DNA of 41,689 nt from Verrucomicrobiota bacterium (GTDB taxonomy: Bacteria > Verrucomicrobiota > Verrucomicrobiia > Opitutales > Opitutaceae): NCBI GenBank assembly GCA_028293565.1, contig JAQGON010000162.1:1-41689 (forward strand), in the 5' to 3' direction. The notes under the pieces were generated by a model. The model was not told the DNA's origin, ran no database searches, and saw only the letters and a list, made by a program, of their open reading frames with translations. The position numbers and the translations under genes were made by a program. This document shows positions 32,473 to 41,388 of the stretch, one piece after another (within the stretch, counting starts at the first letter, position 1; every line of letters starts with the position of its first letter).

Positions 32473-35079
32473 ATGACTTTTTCACCGTCTTTCCCACCCC
32501 GCGCCCTTTGCGCCGCCGCAATTTTCACCACGGTCCTGGCCCTGACCGGCGTGGCGGGCTGGGCTGCGGAAGCCGACTCCCGGCACGCCTTCCACATTCC
32601 CGCCGGCGACGCCACCGTCACGCTCCGGCTGTTCGCGCAGCAATCCGGCCTTGAGGTGCTTTATTCGACCCGCGAGGTCGAGGGCGCCGTGACCAAACTC
32701 GTCGCCGGCGATTACCCGCTGCGCGAGGCCCTCGCGGCCATGCTCGACGGCAGCGGCCTGGTCGCCACCCCGGGCGCCACCGGCGTCCTCGCCGTGCGGA
32801 GGGCCCCCGACCCAAACGCGCCAAGGGCGGCGCAAGGGAAACCGAGCGACCGCCCGAAAAGCCCCCCACTTCTTTCCTCCCGTAAGGAATCCAAAAACAC
32901 CATGAAACAAAAAAATCCGCTCGCGCTCCTGCTCGGCTGGCTGGCGATCTCGACCACCCAGGCCCAAACCGACCAGGCCGCGAATGATGCCAGTGCCAAA
33001 CCGAAGGATGACGTCGTCAAACTCTCGGTCTTCCAGGTCATCTCCACCCAGGAAAAGGGCTACATCGCCAACAGCGCGACGCCCTTCAAGACCCGCCAGG
33101 ACCTGACCGACATCCCGCAGTCGATCACCGTCGTGACCCGCGACATGATCGACGACATCGGCGGGCACGATTCCTCCGACATCCTCATCTACGCGGGCGC
33201 GATCCCGAAGTACCGCAGCGAGGCCTTCTCCCTGCGCGGCAGCAACACCGGCGTCACCTACCCGCTGATCGACGGCCAGATCGACCGCTCGATCTTCATG
33301 GATAACTTCTTCGTGGACTCCTACGAGGTGATCAAGGGCCCCGCCGCGCTGCTTTACCCCAACTCCGCGCTGACCGGCGTCATCAACAAGAACACCCGCA
33401 AGCCGCTGCCCTACGCCTCCACATCGTTGCGCGGCAGCATCACCGACTACGGCCTTTATCGCGCCGAGCTCGATACCACGGGTCCGATCGGCCAGGCCGG
33501 CGACGCCAAGTTCAGCTACCGCCTGCTGGCGGGTTACCAGGATGGCGACGCCTACTTCAAAAACATGAAGGACAAGCGCATCCTGATCCATCCTTCGGTC
33601 CAGCTCGATTTCAAGGGCACGACGGTGCTGCTCGCCTACGATCACCAGGACATCACCCACCCCTCGAATCCGACGGCGGTCCTCATGCCTGACGGCCACG
33701 TCTTCACCGGCAACGGCCGCGAGGACATCAACCTTCCCCCCGGCGCGATGGAGCAGCACGTCCACGACGGCTTCCGTCTCCAGGTGGTGCATCCGTTCTC
33801 GGACAACTGGGAAATGCGTCTCGGCGCCGATATGAACCAGCTGCATCGCCACGGCAGCATCGTGCTGCCGATCGGCGGCGTGGATTACCAGGCGCGCACG
33901 ATCACGTTTTTCAACCGGTTGAACGACCTCAAGCTCAACCACTACTCGCTCTCCCTCGACGTCAACGGCAAGTACAAGGTCTTCGGCCTCCAGAACCAGA
34001 GCACCTTCGGCTTCGCGCTGACCGACCAGGAGTCGCTCCAAAAACTTTGGACGAACAATGATTTCTACAACGGGATCGTCGCGGCCCGCATCGTCCGTCC
34101 GCTCGACCACCCCGACGTCAATTCGCTTCCGGTCAAACCGTTCGGCCAGTACGTCGCCCCGGCCAATCCCGGCACCAAGGTCCGCGCCGATCTGGGGAAT
34201 TTCTACTTCCAGCAGAATATCGACGTGATTCCGGACCGGCTCTCGCTCGTCGCCGGCGCCGCCTATTACAGCAACGAGACCTCGAGCAACGCGAACATCG
34301 CGATCCGTCCGGCCGCCGCCACGATTCTCAAGCAGAACGTGAAGCTGCACCGGTTTGGCATCGTGCTCCACGTCACGAAGGAAATCGGGCTCTATGCGAT
34401 GGAAGCCAACACCGCGCTGCCCCCGACCACCTCCGTGCTCCAGAACGGCAACGTCGTCGCCCCGGCCACCGGCAAGGGCAAGGAAGTCGGCATCAAGATC
34501 GACGCCTTCGACAGCCGGTTCAACGCCACGGTCGCCGCGTTCGATCTCCAGACCACGGGCCTGACCGTGTTCGGCGGCGTCCTCCCGAGCGGCATCACCT
34601 ACGTCATCCCGGTGGGCAGCATCACCCAGCGCGGTTTCGACGGGGACTTCTCCCTGCGTCTGACGCCGGAGTGGCAGCTGGTCGCGACCTTCTACCACGG
34701 CAGCGTTCACGACCAGGCAGGCGGCAAGGTGGACGACTCCTACACCGGCTCCTACAGCCTCTTCACCCGTTATGATTTCCACAACGGTCCGGCGAAGGGC
34801 CTCGGCATCGGCGGCGGCGCGTCCCGCATCCTCGGCCGCGTCGTGTCCTCCGCGGGCATCGTCTATCCGGTCGGGCAGACGAAGCCGGCCTTCATCGACG
34901 TCGCCCCGGCGACGCTGGCAAATGTGTTCGCGACGTACCGGCTGAACCGCAACTGGGACTTCCGGATCCAGTGCGACAACGTCTTCGACAAGACCTACGC
35001 CGTCGGCATCAACGCCGCCTATCTGATCGATCCGAGCCTGCCGCGCTCGTTCACGTTCTCGACCAAATACCGCTTCTGA
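32473..35079 (+). CDS. STN-domain TonB-dependent siderophore-type receptor with internal second signal peptide
   Basis: 868 residues from ATG 32473. A signal peptide (about 1-32) and a secretin/TonB short N-terminal (STN) domain (about 38-108, FHIPAGDATVTLRLFAQQSGLEV... is shortened here to DATVTLRLFAQQSGLEV) come first, then a Pro/Ser/Lys linker. At residue 144 (ATG 32902) a second complete signal peptide begins (MKQKNPLALLLGWLAISTTQAQ), with TAAGGA at 32883-32888 as a possible ribosome site. The plug (ITVVTRDMIDDIGG, YEVIKGPAALLYP) and barrel follow, ending STKYRF. From 32902 alone the product would be a normal 725-residue receptor. Located after sigma and FecR genes, it should be the signal-sensing receptor of a cell-surface signalling system; ligand unknown. 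Confidence 0.88.
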   Translation: MTFSPSFPPRALCAAAIFTTVLALTGVAGWAAEADSRHAFHIPAGDATVTLRLFAQQSGLEVLYSTREVEGAVTKLVAGDYPLREALAAMLDGSGLVATPGATGVLAVRRAPDPNAPRAAQGKPSDRPKSPPLLSSRKESKNTMKQKNPLALLLGWLAISTTQAQTDQAANDASAKPKDDVVKLSVFQVISTQEKGYIANSATPFKTRQDLTDIPQSITVVTRDMIDDIGGHDSSDILIYAGAIPKYRSEAFSLRGSNTGVTYPLIDGQIDRSIFMDNFFVDSYEVIKGPAALLYPNSALTGVINKNTRKPLPYASTSLRGSITDYGLYRAELDTTGPIGQAGDAKFSYRLLAGYQDGDAYFKNMKDKRILIHPSVQLDFKGTTVLLAYDHQDITHPSNPTAVLMPDGHVFTGNGREDINLPPGAMEQHVHDGFRLQVVHPFSDNWEMRLGADMNQLHRHGSIVLPIGGVDYQARTITFFNRLNDLKLNHYSLSLDVNGKYKVFGLQNQSTFGFALTDQESLQKLWTNNDFYNGIVAARIVRPLDHPDVNSLPVKPFGQYVAPANPGTKVRADLGNFYFQQNIDVIPDRLSLVAGAAYYSNETSSNANIAIRPAAATILKQNVKLHRFGIVLHVTKEIGLYAMEANTALPPTTSVLQNGNVVAPATGKGKEVGIKIDAFDSRFNATVAAFDLQTTGLTVFGGVLPSGITYVIPVGSITQRGFDGDFSLRLTPEWQLVATFYHGSVHDQAGGKVDDSYTGSYSLFTRYDFHNGPAKGLGIGGGASRILGRVVSSAGIVYPVGQTKPAFIDVAPATLANVFATYRLNRNWDFRIQCDNVFDKTYAVGINAAYLIDPSLPRSFTFSTKYRF

Positions 35080-35147
35080 CGAGCCCCGCCGCCGGACCGC
35101 GACGGACCGCTCGACGGACCCTCGCGGCCGGCCGGCCGGCTTTTCCC

Positions 35148-35180
35148 GCGGGGGCGCTCGCTTCAAGCTGGCGCCCCCGC
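35148..35180 (+). terminator. Hairpin downstream of the receptor gene
   Basis: Perfect 10-bp stem GCGGGGGCGC (35148-35157) and GCGCCCCCGC (35171-35180) with a 13-base loop, followed by a pyrimidine-rich stretch. It separates the receptor gene from the dehydrogenase operon and is the best terminator candidate there. Confidence 0.5.
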
Positions 35181-35204
35181 TTCCCTTTCCCTGTACCTGA
35201 CCTC

Positions 35205-35936
35205 ATGAGTTCGAACTCCGATCCCGCCCCGGACCGCCGTGAATTTCTCCGGCAGGCCGCAACTGTCGCCGGGATCCTCGCCTTGCCGGCGGCGGCGCGC
35301 GCCGCGGGCGCGCCCGCGGCGCAGACGCCCGCCGACGAATCCGCCGCTGGCGGTGCGGGCTGGCTGTGCTTCAGCCCCGACGAGGCCGCGTGGGTGGAGC
35401 GCCTGGTCGACGTGCTGTGCCCGGCGGACGAGCTGACGCCGCGCGGAGTCGACTGCGGCCTCGCGTTTTTTTTCGACCGCCAGCTGGCCGGCGCATACGG
35501 CCGTGGCGAGCGCCTCTATCTGCAGGGGCCGTGGCGGCCGGCCATTCCCGAGGACGGCTATCAGCTGCCGCTGACCCCCGAGGCGTATTTCAAGGTGGGC
35601 CTCAAGGCCGCGGAAGAGGCCGCGCGCGCGCGGCACCAGCGGGGATTCGCCGACTTGGGCGCGGCCGAGGCCGACGCGTTTCTGCAGCTCCTCGCGGCCG
35701 GACAGCTGAAGACTCCGCACGTCAATCTCGCCCACTGGTTCGACGAACTGGTGTACCCGCTGTTTCAACAGGCCTGTTTTTCCGACCCGATCCACGGGGG
35801 CAACCACGACCGGGTTTTCTGGAAGATGATCGGATACCCCGGACTGCCGGCGGTCAACGGGCTCAACATGGTCAAGTATCGCGGCAAGCCGTTTCCCGGC
35901 GCGAAGACGCCGCGCTCGATCGAGGATTTCAGCTAG
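35205..35936 (+). CDS. Gluconate 2-dehydrogenase subunit 3 family protein (Tat-exported)
   Basis: 243 residues. It has a twin-arginine signal (DRREFLRQAATVAGILALPAAARA) and a body with FSPDEAAWVERLVDVLCPADELTPR and the FWKMIGYPG segment near the C-terminus, typical of the small subunit of membrane-bound FAD dehydrogenases. In studied sorbitol, fructose and glucose dehydrogenases the small subunit carries the export signal for the whole complex and helps the flavoprotein fold. The next gene, a GMC flavoprotein without signal, starts 9 bases later and is presumably carried along by this Tat signal. Confidence 0.88.
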   Translation: MSSNSDPAPDRREFLRQAATVAGILALPAAARAAGAPAAQTPADESAAGGAGWLCFSPDEAAWVERLVDVLCPADELTPRGVDCGLAFFFDRQLAGAYGRGERLYLQGPWRPAIPEDGYQLPLTPEAYFKVGLKAAEEAARARHQRGFADLGAAEADAFLQLLAAGQLKTPHVNLAHWFDELVYPLFQQACFSDPIHGGNHDRVFWKMIGYPGLPAVNGLNMVKYRGKPFPGAKTPRSIEDFS

Positions 35937-35945
35937 CCCGCGCCG

Positions 35946-37709
35946 ATGAGAACCTTGCCCGAGTGCAGCGTGGTGATCGTCGGCGGCGGACTGGCGAGCG
36001 GCCTGGTCGCGCGCCAGCTGGCGCGACAGGGCGTGCAGACGGTCGTGCTCGAGCGCGGCGGGGACAACCGTGACGGCGCGGCGGGGAAAATTCCGACGCA
36101 GCGCGACGAGTTGCGCTGGGACACCCGCCTCGGCCTGATGCAGGATGCGGCGCGGGAAACCTACACCCTCCGCCGCTCGCGCGACGCCGCGGCGCAGCCG
36201 ATGCGGCGGCTTTCGGCCTTCCTCCCCGGCACGGGCGTGGGCGGCGCCGGAAACCACTGGGGCGGCCAGGTCTGGCGGTGGGCGGACTACAACATGGCGC
36301 TGCGCACCCGGCTGGAAACGCGTTACGGCCGCGGCGCGATCCCGGCCGAGATGCCGGTGCAGGACTGGGGCGTGACCTACGACGAGCTCGAGCCCTACCA
36401 CGATCTCTTCGAGCGCCTCTTCGGCGTCTCCGGCCAGGCCGGAAACCTGCGGGGCCAGATCCTCGCGGGGGGAAACCCCTTCGAAGCGCCGCGCCGCAAT
36501 CCCTACCCGCAGGCTCCGCTGGAAGCGACGGAAGCCGGGCTGATGTTCAAGGAAACGGTCGAGCGGGAATTCGGCTACAAGCCGTTTCCCTCGCCGGCGG
36601 CCAACTCGAGCGGCCCCTACGTCAATCCCGACGGCATGCACCTGGGCGCCTGCCAGTATTGCGGGCACTGCGACCGCTTCATCTGCGAGGCCAACGCCAA
36701 GGGCGCCCCCGACGTCCTGCTCTACCCGTGGCTCGCGCGCCAGCCCGGGTTCGAGCTGCGGACCCATTCGCACGTCACGGGCCTGGATTACGACCCCGTC
36801 GCGAAGCGCGTGCGCGGCGTGAAGTACCTGGACCTCGTCACCAGCGAGGAGGTTTGCCAGCCCGGCGGCGCGGTCGTCCTGGCGGGTTTCACGCTGACCA
36901 ACACGCGGCTGCTGCTCGGCGGCGGCATCGGCCGGCCGTACGACCCGGTTTCCGGCGGCGGCGTGGTCGGGAAAAATTTCTGCTACCAGGCGAACTCCGG
37001 CATCTCGATGTTCTTTCGCGACCGGTGGCTCAACCCCTTCCTCGCGGCGGGCAGCACGAGCACGATCATCGACGAGTTCAACGACGACAATTTCGACCAC
37101 ACGGGCCTCGGGTTCTTCGGCGGCGGCTACATCGGCGTGGGCGTCACCTCGGGCCGCCCGATCGCCGCCCGCCGGCTCCCGCCCCGCACGCCGCGCTGGG
37201 GCTCGGCGTGGAAGCAGGCGAACGCGGACTGGTATGCCCATTCGTGCGCGATCGGCGTCCAGGGCAGCTGCTACCCGCACCGCGAAAATTACCTCGATCT
37301 CGATCCCGATCACACCGACGCGTTCGGCCAGCCGCTGCTCCGGCTGAATTTCGACTGGCGCGACAATGAGGCGAAGGTGTCGGCCTACTGCACCGACCGC
37401 GCGCACCGCATCGCCCGCGCCATGGGGGCGACCCAGATCGGGCCGGTCGTGTCGCGCGCGTCGCCGTTCGACACGCGCTATTACCAGGGCTCCCACGTCA
37501 CCGGCGGCACGATCATGGGCGCGGATCCGGCGACGAGCGTCGTCTCGCCGCGCCTGCAGCACTGGGACGCGGAGAACCTCTTCGTCGTCGGAGCGTCGGT
37601 GTTCGCCCACAACGCGGGGCACAATCCCACCGGTCCCATCGGCGCACTGGCCCTGCGGCTGGGCGACGATCTCGCGCGGTACTCGTCCCAGCCGGGACGG
37701 CTCAGCTGA
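35946..37709 (+). CDS. GMC-family oxidoreductase (FAD dehydrogenase large subunit)
   Basis: 587 residues. The FAD-binding motif VIVGGGLASG is at 10-19, followed by VVLERGG near 37-43. GTGVGGAGNHWGGQVWRW lies in the flavin region. Toward the C-terminus SHVTGG and the GHNPTGPIGALALRLGDDL segment hold the catalytic His/Asn-type residues and the FAD closing loop. A cysteine-rich CQYCGHCDRFIC stretch in the middle may hold an Fe-S cluster, as in FAD-glucose dehydrogenase-type complexes; this is inferred from the four Cys. No signal peptide is present. With subunit 3 upstream and cytochrome c downstream it forms a three-part periplasmic dehydrogenase; substrate (polyol, sugar or sugar acid) unknown. 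Confidence 0.9.
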   Translation: MRTLPECSVVIVGGGLASGLVARQLARQGVQTVVLERGGDNRDGAAGKIPTQRDELRWDTRLGLMQDAARETYTLRRSRDAAAQPMRRLSAFLPGTGVGGAGNHWGGQVWRWADYNMALRTRLETRYGRGAIPAEMPVQDWGVTYDELEPYHDLFERLFGVSGQAGNLRGQILAGGNPFEAPRRNPYPQAPLEATEAGLMFKETVEREFGYKPFPSPAANSSGPYVNPDGMHLGACQYCGHCDRFICEANAKGAPDVLLYPWLARQPGFELRTHSHVTGLDYDPVAKRVRGVKYLDLVTSEEVCQPGGAVVLAGFTLTNTRLLLGGGIGRPYDPVSGGGVVGKNFCYQANSGISMFFRDRWLNPFLAAGSTSTIIDEFNDDNFDHTGLGFFGGGYIGVGVTSGRPIAARRLPPRTPRWGSAWKQANADWYAHSCAIGVQGSCYPHRENYLDLDPDHTDAFGQPLLRLNFDWRDNEAKVSAYCTDRAHRIARAMGATQIGPVVSRASPFDTRYYQGSHVTGGTIMGADPATSVVSPRLQHWDAENLFVVGASVFAHNAGHNPTGPIGALALRLGDDLARYSSQPGRLS

Positions 37710-37719
37710 GGCTTCCTGC

Positions 37720-38088
37720 ATGCGCCCCCAATTTCTCGCCTTCGCCATGCTCGCGGCGTCGCCGCTCCCGGCCCAGATCGCGCCGACGCCGGAGGTCGCG
37801 GCCGGCCGCGAGGCCTTCAAGGCCTGCCTGGCCTGCCACGATTCCACGCAGGCGCAGCGCACGGGCCCGGACCTGCGCAACGTCGTCGGCCGCGTCTCCG
37901 GCCAGGCGCCGGGTTTCCGCTTCGGCCGCGCGATGAAGAAGGCGCGCCTTCCCTGGAACGAGGCCAACCTCGACCGGTTTCTCGCCGATCCCCAGGCCGT
38001 CGTCCCGGGAAATCTCATGCCCTACCCCGGCCTGCCGGATGCGGCCCAGCGCGCGCACCTCATCGCCTATCTCAAAACGCTTCGATGA
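37720..38088 (+). CDS. Small c-type cytochrome
   Basis: 122 residues with a signal peptide (about 1-19, ending PLPAQ). It has one heme-binding site CLACH (C36, C39, H40) and a probable axial Met at 100 (GNLMPYPG), so a mono-heme class I cytochrome. It would take electrons from the GMC dehydrogenase encoded 10 bases upstream and pass them to the respiratory chain. The open frame extends upstream inside the GMC gene; ATG 37720 starts the signal peptide. The gene was chosen by motif, as it is short. Confidence 0.93.
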   Translation: MRPQFLAFAMLAASPLPAQIAPTPEVAAGREAFKACLACHDSTQAQRTGPDLRNVVGRVSGQAPGFRFGRAMKKARLPWNEANLDRFLADPQAVVPGNLMPYPGLPDAAQRAHLIAYLKTLR

Positions 38089-38094
38089 CTCCCC

Positions 38095-39255
38095 ATGAAC
38101 CGAAAACAATTCATTGCCACGCTCGGGGCCGGCGCGCTGGGCGCCAAGGCGCTCGCGTCCTCGGCTGAGACCGCGGTGAACAAGCCCGCACCCCAGCCCG
38201 TGCCGCTCGACACGCTGCTGTCCCTCGACGACGTCGAAGCCGCGGCGCAGGAGCGCATGGACCCGGCGGTCTACGCGTTCGTCGCAGGCGGGGCCGCCGA
38301 CGAGCTGACGATCAGGTGGAACCGCGAAAAATACCGCGAGATCCGACTGCAGCAGCGCGTGCTGCAGGATCTCTCCGGACTGGATTGCTCCACCACGCTG
38401 CTGGGCCAGCCGATGAAGTCGCCGATCCTGGTCGCGCCCTCGGCCAACCACCGGCTGGTCCATCCGGAAGGCGAGCTGGCGACGGCGCGCGGCGCCGGGA
38501 TGGCCGGCGCCACGATGGTCCTCAGCAGCGGGGCCAACACGAGCATCGAGGACGTGATGCGGGTCGCGACGCACCCGATCTGGTTTCAGCTCTACGTCGC
38601 CAAGGACCGCGGCCTCGCCAAGGCCCTCGTCGAACGCGTCCAGGCCGCGGGGGCCCGGGCGCTGTGCGTGACGGTCGACAGCTCGCTCGACGGTCCGCGC
38701 AACCGGCAGAACCGGGCGAAGCTCGTGATTCCGCCGGGCATCGGATACCCGCATTACGCGGGGATCACGGAGCCGCCGACGGTGGTCACCCTCGATGAAG
38801 TGCGGCCGATGCTGCTCGACTGGCGCGACATCGAGTGGATCCAATCGTGCGCCAGGATTCCGGTGCTGCTGAAAGGGATCATGAATCCCGCGGACGCCGC
38901 GATGGCCGTGAAGCTCGGCGTGGCGGGCATCATTGTTTCCAACCATGGCGGACGCTGCATCGACACGCAGCCGGCGACGATTGAAGCGCTGCCGCGCGTG
39001 GTCGAGCAGGTCGCCGGCCGCGTGCCGGTGATCGTCGACGGCGGAATCCGCCGCGGCACCGACGTCGTCAAGGCCCTCGCGCTCGGCGCCAACGCCGTCC
39101 AGCTCGGCCGCCCGTGCCTCTATGGCCTCGCCGTGCACGGCGCGGAAGGCGTCGCGCACGTCCTGAAGGTCCTGCGCCAGGAACTGCTGCTGTCGATGGC
39201 CGTGCTCGGCCGGCGGAGGCTGAGCGACATCGATCGGTCCGTGCTTTGGACCTGA
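38095..39255 (+). CDS. FMN-dependent alpha-hydroxy acid oxidase/dehydrogenase
   Basis: 386 residues. TIM-barrel flavoenzyme of the lactate/glycolate oxidase family: WFQLYV (about 163-168), K260 (VLLKGI), catalytic H284 and R287 (SNHGGR), and the phosphate-binding IVDGGIRRGTDVVKALALGA near the C-terminus. The motif after the catalytic His reads GGRCID instead of the common GGRQLD. The first about 25 residues (MNRKQFIATLGAGALGAKALASS) look like an export signal with only NRK in place of the RR of a Tat signal, so location is uncertain. It oxidises an L-2-hydroxy acid to the 2-keto acid. The start lies 6 bases after the cytochrome stop. Confidence 0.88.
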   Translation: MNRKQFIATLGAGALGAKALASSAETAVNKPAPQPVPLDTLLSLDDVEAAAQERMDPAVYAFVAGGAADELTIRWNREKYREIRLQQRVLQDLSGLDCSTTLLGQPMKSPILVAPSANHRLVHPEGELATARGAGMAGATMVLSSGANTSIEDVMRVATHPIWFQLYVAKDRGLAKALVERVQAAGARALCVTVDSSLDGPRNRQNRAKLVIPPGIGYPHYAGITEPPTVVTLDEVRPMLLDWRDIEWIQSCARIPVLLKGIMNPADAAMAVKLGVAGIIVSNHGGRCIDTQPATIEALPRVVEQVAGRVPVIVDGGIRRGTDVVKALALGANAVQLGRPCLYGLAVHGAEGVAHVLKVLRQELLLSMAVLGRRRLSDIDRSVLWT

Positions 39256-39291
39256 ACGTCGGAAAAACCGTTTCAGCCTAATTATCCTCTC

Positions 39292-40335
39292 ATGAAAAAA
39301 ATTCGATTTGGCATCACCGGCTCGGGCTACATGGGGCGCACCCATGCCGAGGCGATTCGTTATCTGGGCGGCTCCGCGGAACTCGTCGCCATCTGGGGCG
39401 GCACCCGCGCCCCCGCGCTGGCCGAGCGCATGGGCGTGGCCTGCGAGCCGACGGCCGAGGCGCTCATGCGCCGCACCGACATCGACGCCATCGTGATTTC
39501 CACGCCGCATCCGATGCACCTGCACGAGACGATGCTCGCACTGGAATCCGGCAAGCACGTCCTCGTGGAAAAACCGATGGCCACGTCGGTGGAGGACTGC
39601 GACCGGATGAACGCCGCCGCGGCGGCGCGGGAGCGCGTGCTCGGCGTCGCCTACAATCTCCGGTTTCGCGTCAACCTGCCGAAGGCCCGCGACCTGATCG
39701 CCAACGGCGCGATCGGCAAGGTGCAGAGCATGCACTACTCGATGATCCGCCAGCTCTCGAACGCCGGAAACTTCGGCGGCAACAAGCTCGGCTGGGTCAA
39801 CCAGCCCGAAGCCGTGGGCTTTGTCATCGACGGCCTGCCGCACGGCCTCGACGCGATCCGCTGGGCCACCGGCGCCGAGATCACCCGCGCCGCCGGGTTC
39901 TGCCGGACCTACACGCCCGGACGCGCGATCGAGGACACGACCGTCGGGATCTTTGACTTCTCCAATGGCGCGATCTGCTCCGTCCACACCACGGTGGCAT
40001 CGCACGGCGACTACGAGGGGGAAATGGCGCGCCTGATGATCTGCGGAAGCGCGGGAAGCCTGGACCTCGATGGATTCGGCGACATGCACCTGACGGACCG
40101 GCAGAAAGGCTGGCGGCTCGTGAGCACGCAACCCCCCGTGATGGCGGACGATCCGGAGTCGGCTTTCAAGGAAGGGCGCATGACGGCGTTCCGGAACCAG
40201 ATCCAGTCCTTCGTCGACGGCATCCATGGAAAACCGATGGACGTGGCGACCGGCGCCGACGGCCGCAACGGCCTCGCGGCGTGCCTGGCCCTGATGACCT
40301 CGAGCCGCGAAGGCCGCGTGGTCTCGCTTTCCTGA
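39292..40335 (+). CDS. Gfo/Idh/MocA-family oxidoreductase
   Basis: 347 residues. The N-terminal Rossmann fold has GITGSGYMG (7-15) for NAD(P); the family EKP motif is at 93-95; the C-terminal domain has the GLPHGLDAIRW segment with a likely catalytic His/Asp pair. Such enzymes oxidise or reduce a hydroxyl group on a sugar or inositol. No signal peptide, so cytoplasmic. It lies 36 bases after the FMN oxidase and 19 before a D-2-hydroxyacid dehydrogenase, so it probably handles a later step of the same pathway. Confidence 0.92.
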   Translation: MKKIRFGITGSGYMGRTHAEAIRYLGGSAELVAIWGGTRAPALAERMGVACEPTAEALMRRTDIDAIVISTPHPMHLHETMLALESGKHVLVEKPMATSVEDCDRMNAAAAARERVLGVAYNLRFRVNLPKARDLIANGAIGKVQSMHYSMIRQLSNAGNFGGNKLGWVNQPEAVGFVIDGLPHGLDAIRWATGAEITRAAGFCRTYTPGRAIEDTTVGIFDFSNGAICSVHTTVASHGDYEGEMARLMICGSAGSLDLDGFGDMHLTDRQKGWRLVSTQPPVMADDPESAFKEGRMTAFRNQIQSFVDGIHGKPMDVATGADGRNGLAACLALMTSSREGRVVSLS

Positions 40336-40354
40336 CGGATCGAAACCCACCGCC

Positions 40355-41377
40355 ATGCCCTTGCCTGCCGCGGCTCCGACCCGGATTTTTTTCAACTCGG
40401 ACATTTCCTACCGGCTGACCGCCGAGGACCGCGCCGGCCTGGATGCGGTGTGTCCGGGAGTCCAGATCACCGAATTCAATGACGGAGATTCTGCCGGCCT
40501 TCGGAATGCGGACGTGCTCGTCACCGACCTGCGCGTGCCGTCGGAGCTGAGCGCGTGTCCCAGCCTGAAGTGGCTTCAGCTCGTGTCGGCGGGCGCGAAC
40601 CAGGTGACGCGTCATCCGATTGCCGAGACGCCGATCCCGGTCACGACGGCGAGCGGACTGCACGGCGTGCCGATCGCGCAGTTTGTCACGGGCAACCTGC
40701 TGATGCTGATTCACCACCTGCCGGAACTCGCCGTGGCGCAGGGCGAGCGCCGCTGGCCGGCGGACCGGTGGTCGTTGCGCGGAACGCTCCTGCGCGGCCA
40801 GACCGCCGGCGTGCTCGGCTACGGGAGCATCGGGCGCGAGTGCGCGCGGCAGCTGCATGCGCTCGGGATGAGGATTGTCGCGCTGGACCCGGGTCCGCGC
40901 CGCGACGACGGCTACACGGCGTGGCCGGGCACCGGCGACGCCGAAGGGCGGCTCCCGGAAGCATGGTTTCAACCCGCGCAGCTGCGGGAAATGCTCGCGT
41001 GCTGCGACGTGCTGGTCGTGGCGGCGCCGCTGACGCCGCGCACGGAGGGAATGATCGGCCCCGAGGAGCTGGCGCTGCTGCGCCCCGGCGCGCACGTGAT
41101 CATCATCTCGCGGGGCGGCATCGTGCAGGAGCGCGCCCTGTCGGACGCGTTGAAGGCGGGAACGCTGGCGGGGGCCGCGGTGGACTGCTATGTGGAGGAG
41201 CCGCCGGCGCCGGATCATTTTCTCTACGGGACTCCGCGCCTCATCATGACGCCGCACCTGGCCGGGGCCTTCGAAGGGTTCTGGCCGGCGATGATGACGC
41301 TGTTCAAGGAGAACCTGCGCCGCTTCCATCGGGGCGAGCCGCTGCTGAACCAGGCGAACAAGCGCCTCGGCTACTGA
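40355..41377 (+). CDS. D-2-hydroxyacid dehydrogenase (NAD-binding)
   Basis: 340 residues. The NAD-binding motif GVLGYGSIGRECARQL is at about 152-167. The active-site set is recognisable: Arg in ISRGGIV, Glu in the VDCYVEEP region and His in TPHLAGAFEGFW. These enzymes interconvert 2-keto acids and D-2-hydroxy acids in the cytoplasm. Between the two halves of the NAD domain there is a loop rich in Gly/Asp/Pro (PGTGDAEGRLPEAWF). It is followed by an MFS transporter starting 11 bases later, suggesting a closed pathway of uptake and oxidation. Confidence 0.9.
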   Translation: MPLPAAAPTRIFFNSDISYRLTAEDRAGLDAVCPGVQITEFNDGDSAGLRNADVLVTDLRVPSELSACPSLKWLQLVSAGANQVTRHPIAETPIPVTTASGLHGVPIAQFVTGNLLMLIHHLPELAVAQGERRWPADRWSLRGTLLRGQTAGVLGYGSIGRECARQLHALGMRIVALDPGPRRDDGYTAWPGTGDAEGRLPEAWFQPAQLREMLACCDVLVVAAPLTPRTEGMIGPEELALLRPGAHVIIISRGGIVQERALSDALKAGTLAGAAVDCYVEEPPAPDHFLYGTPRLIMTPHLAGAFEGFWPAMMTLFKENLRRFHRGEPLLNQANKRLGY

Positions 41378-41388
41378 CCACGCCCGAC

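Noticed and set aside
32482-35166. 894-codon minus-strand open frame
   Set aside because: Antisense to the STN receptor; a shadow of its codon use.
37702-40404. 900-codon minus-strand open frame
   Set aside because: Antisense to the cytochrome, FMN oxidase and Gfo/Idh/MocA genes, which have clear motifs.
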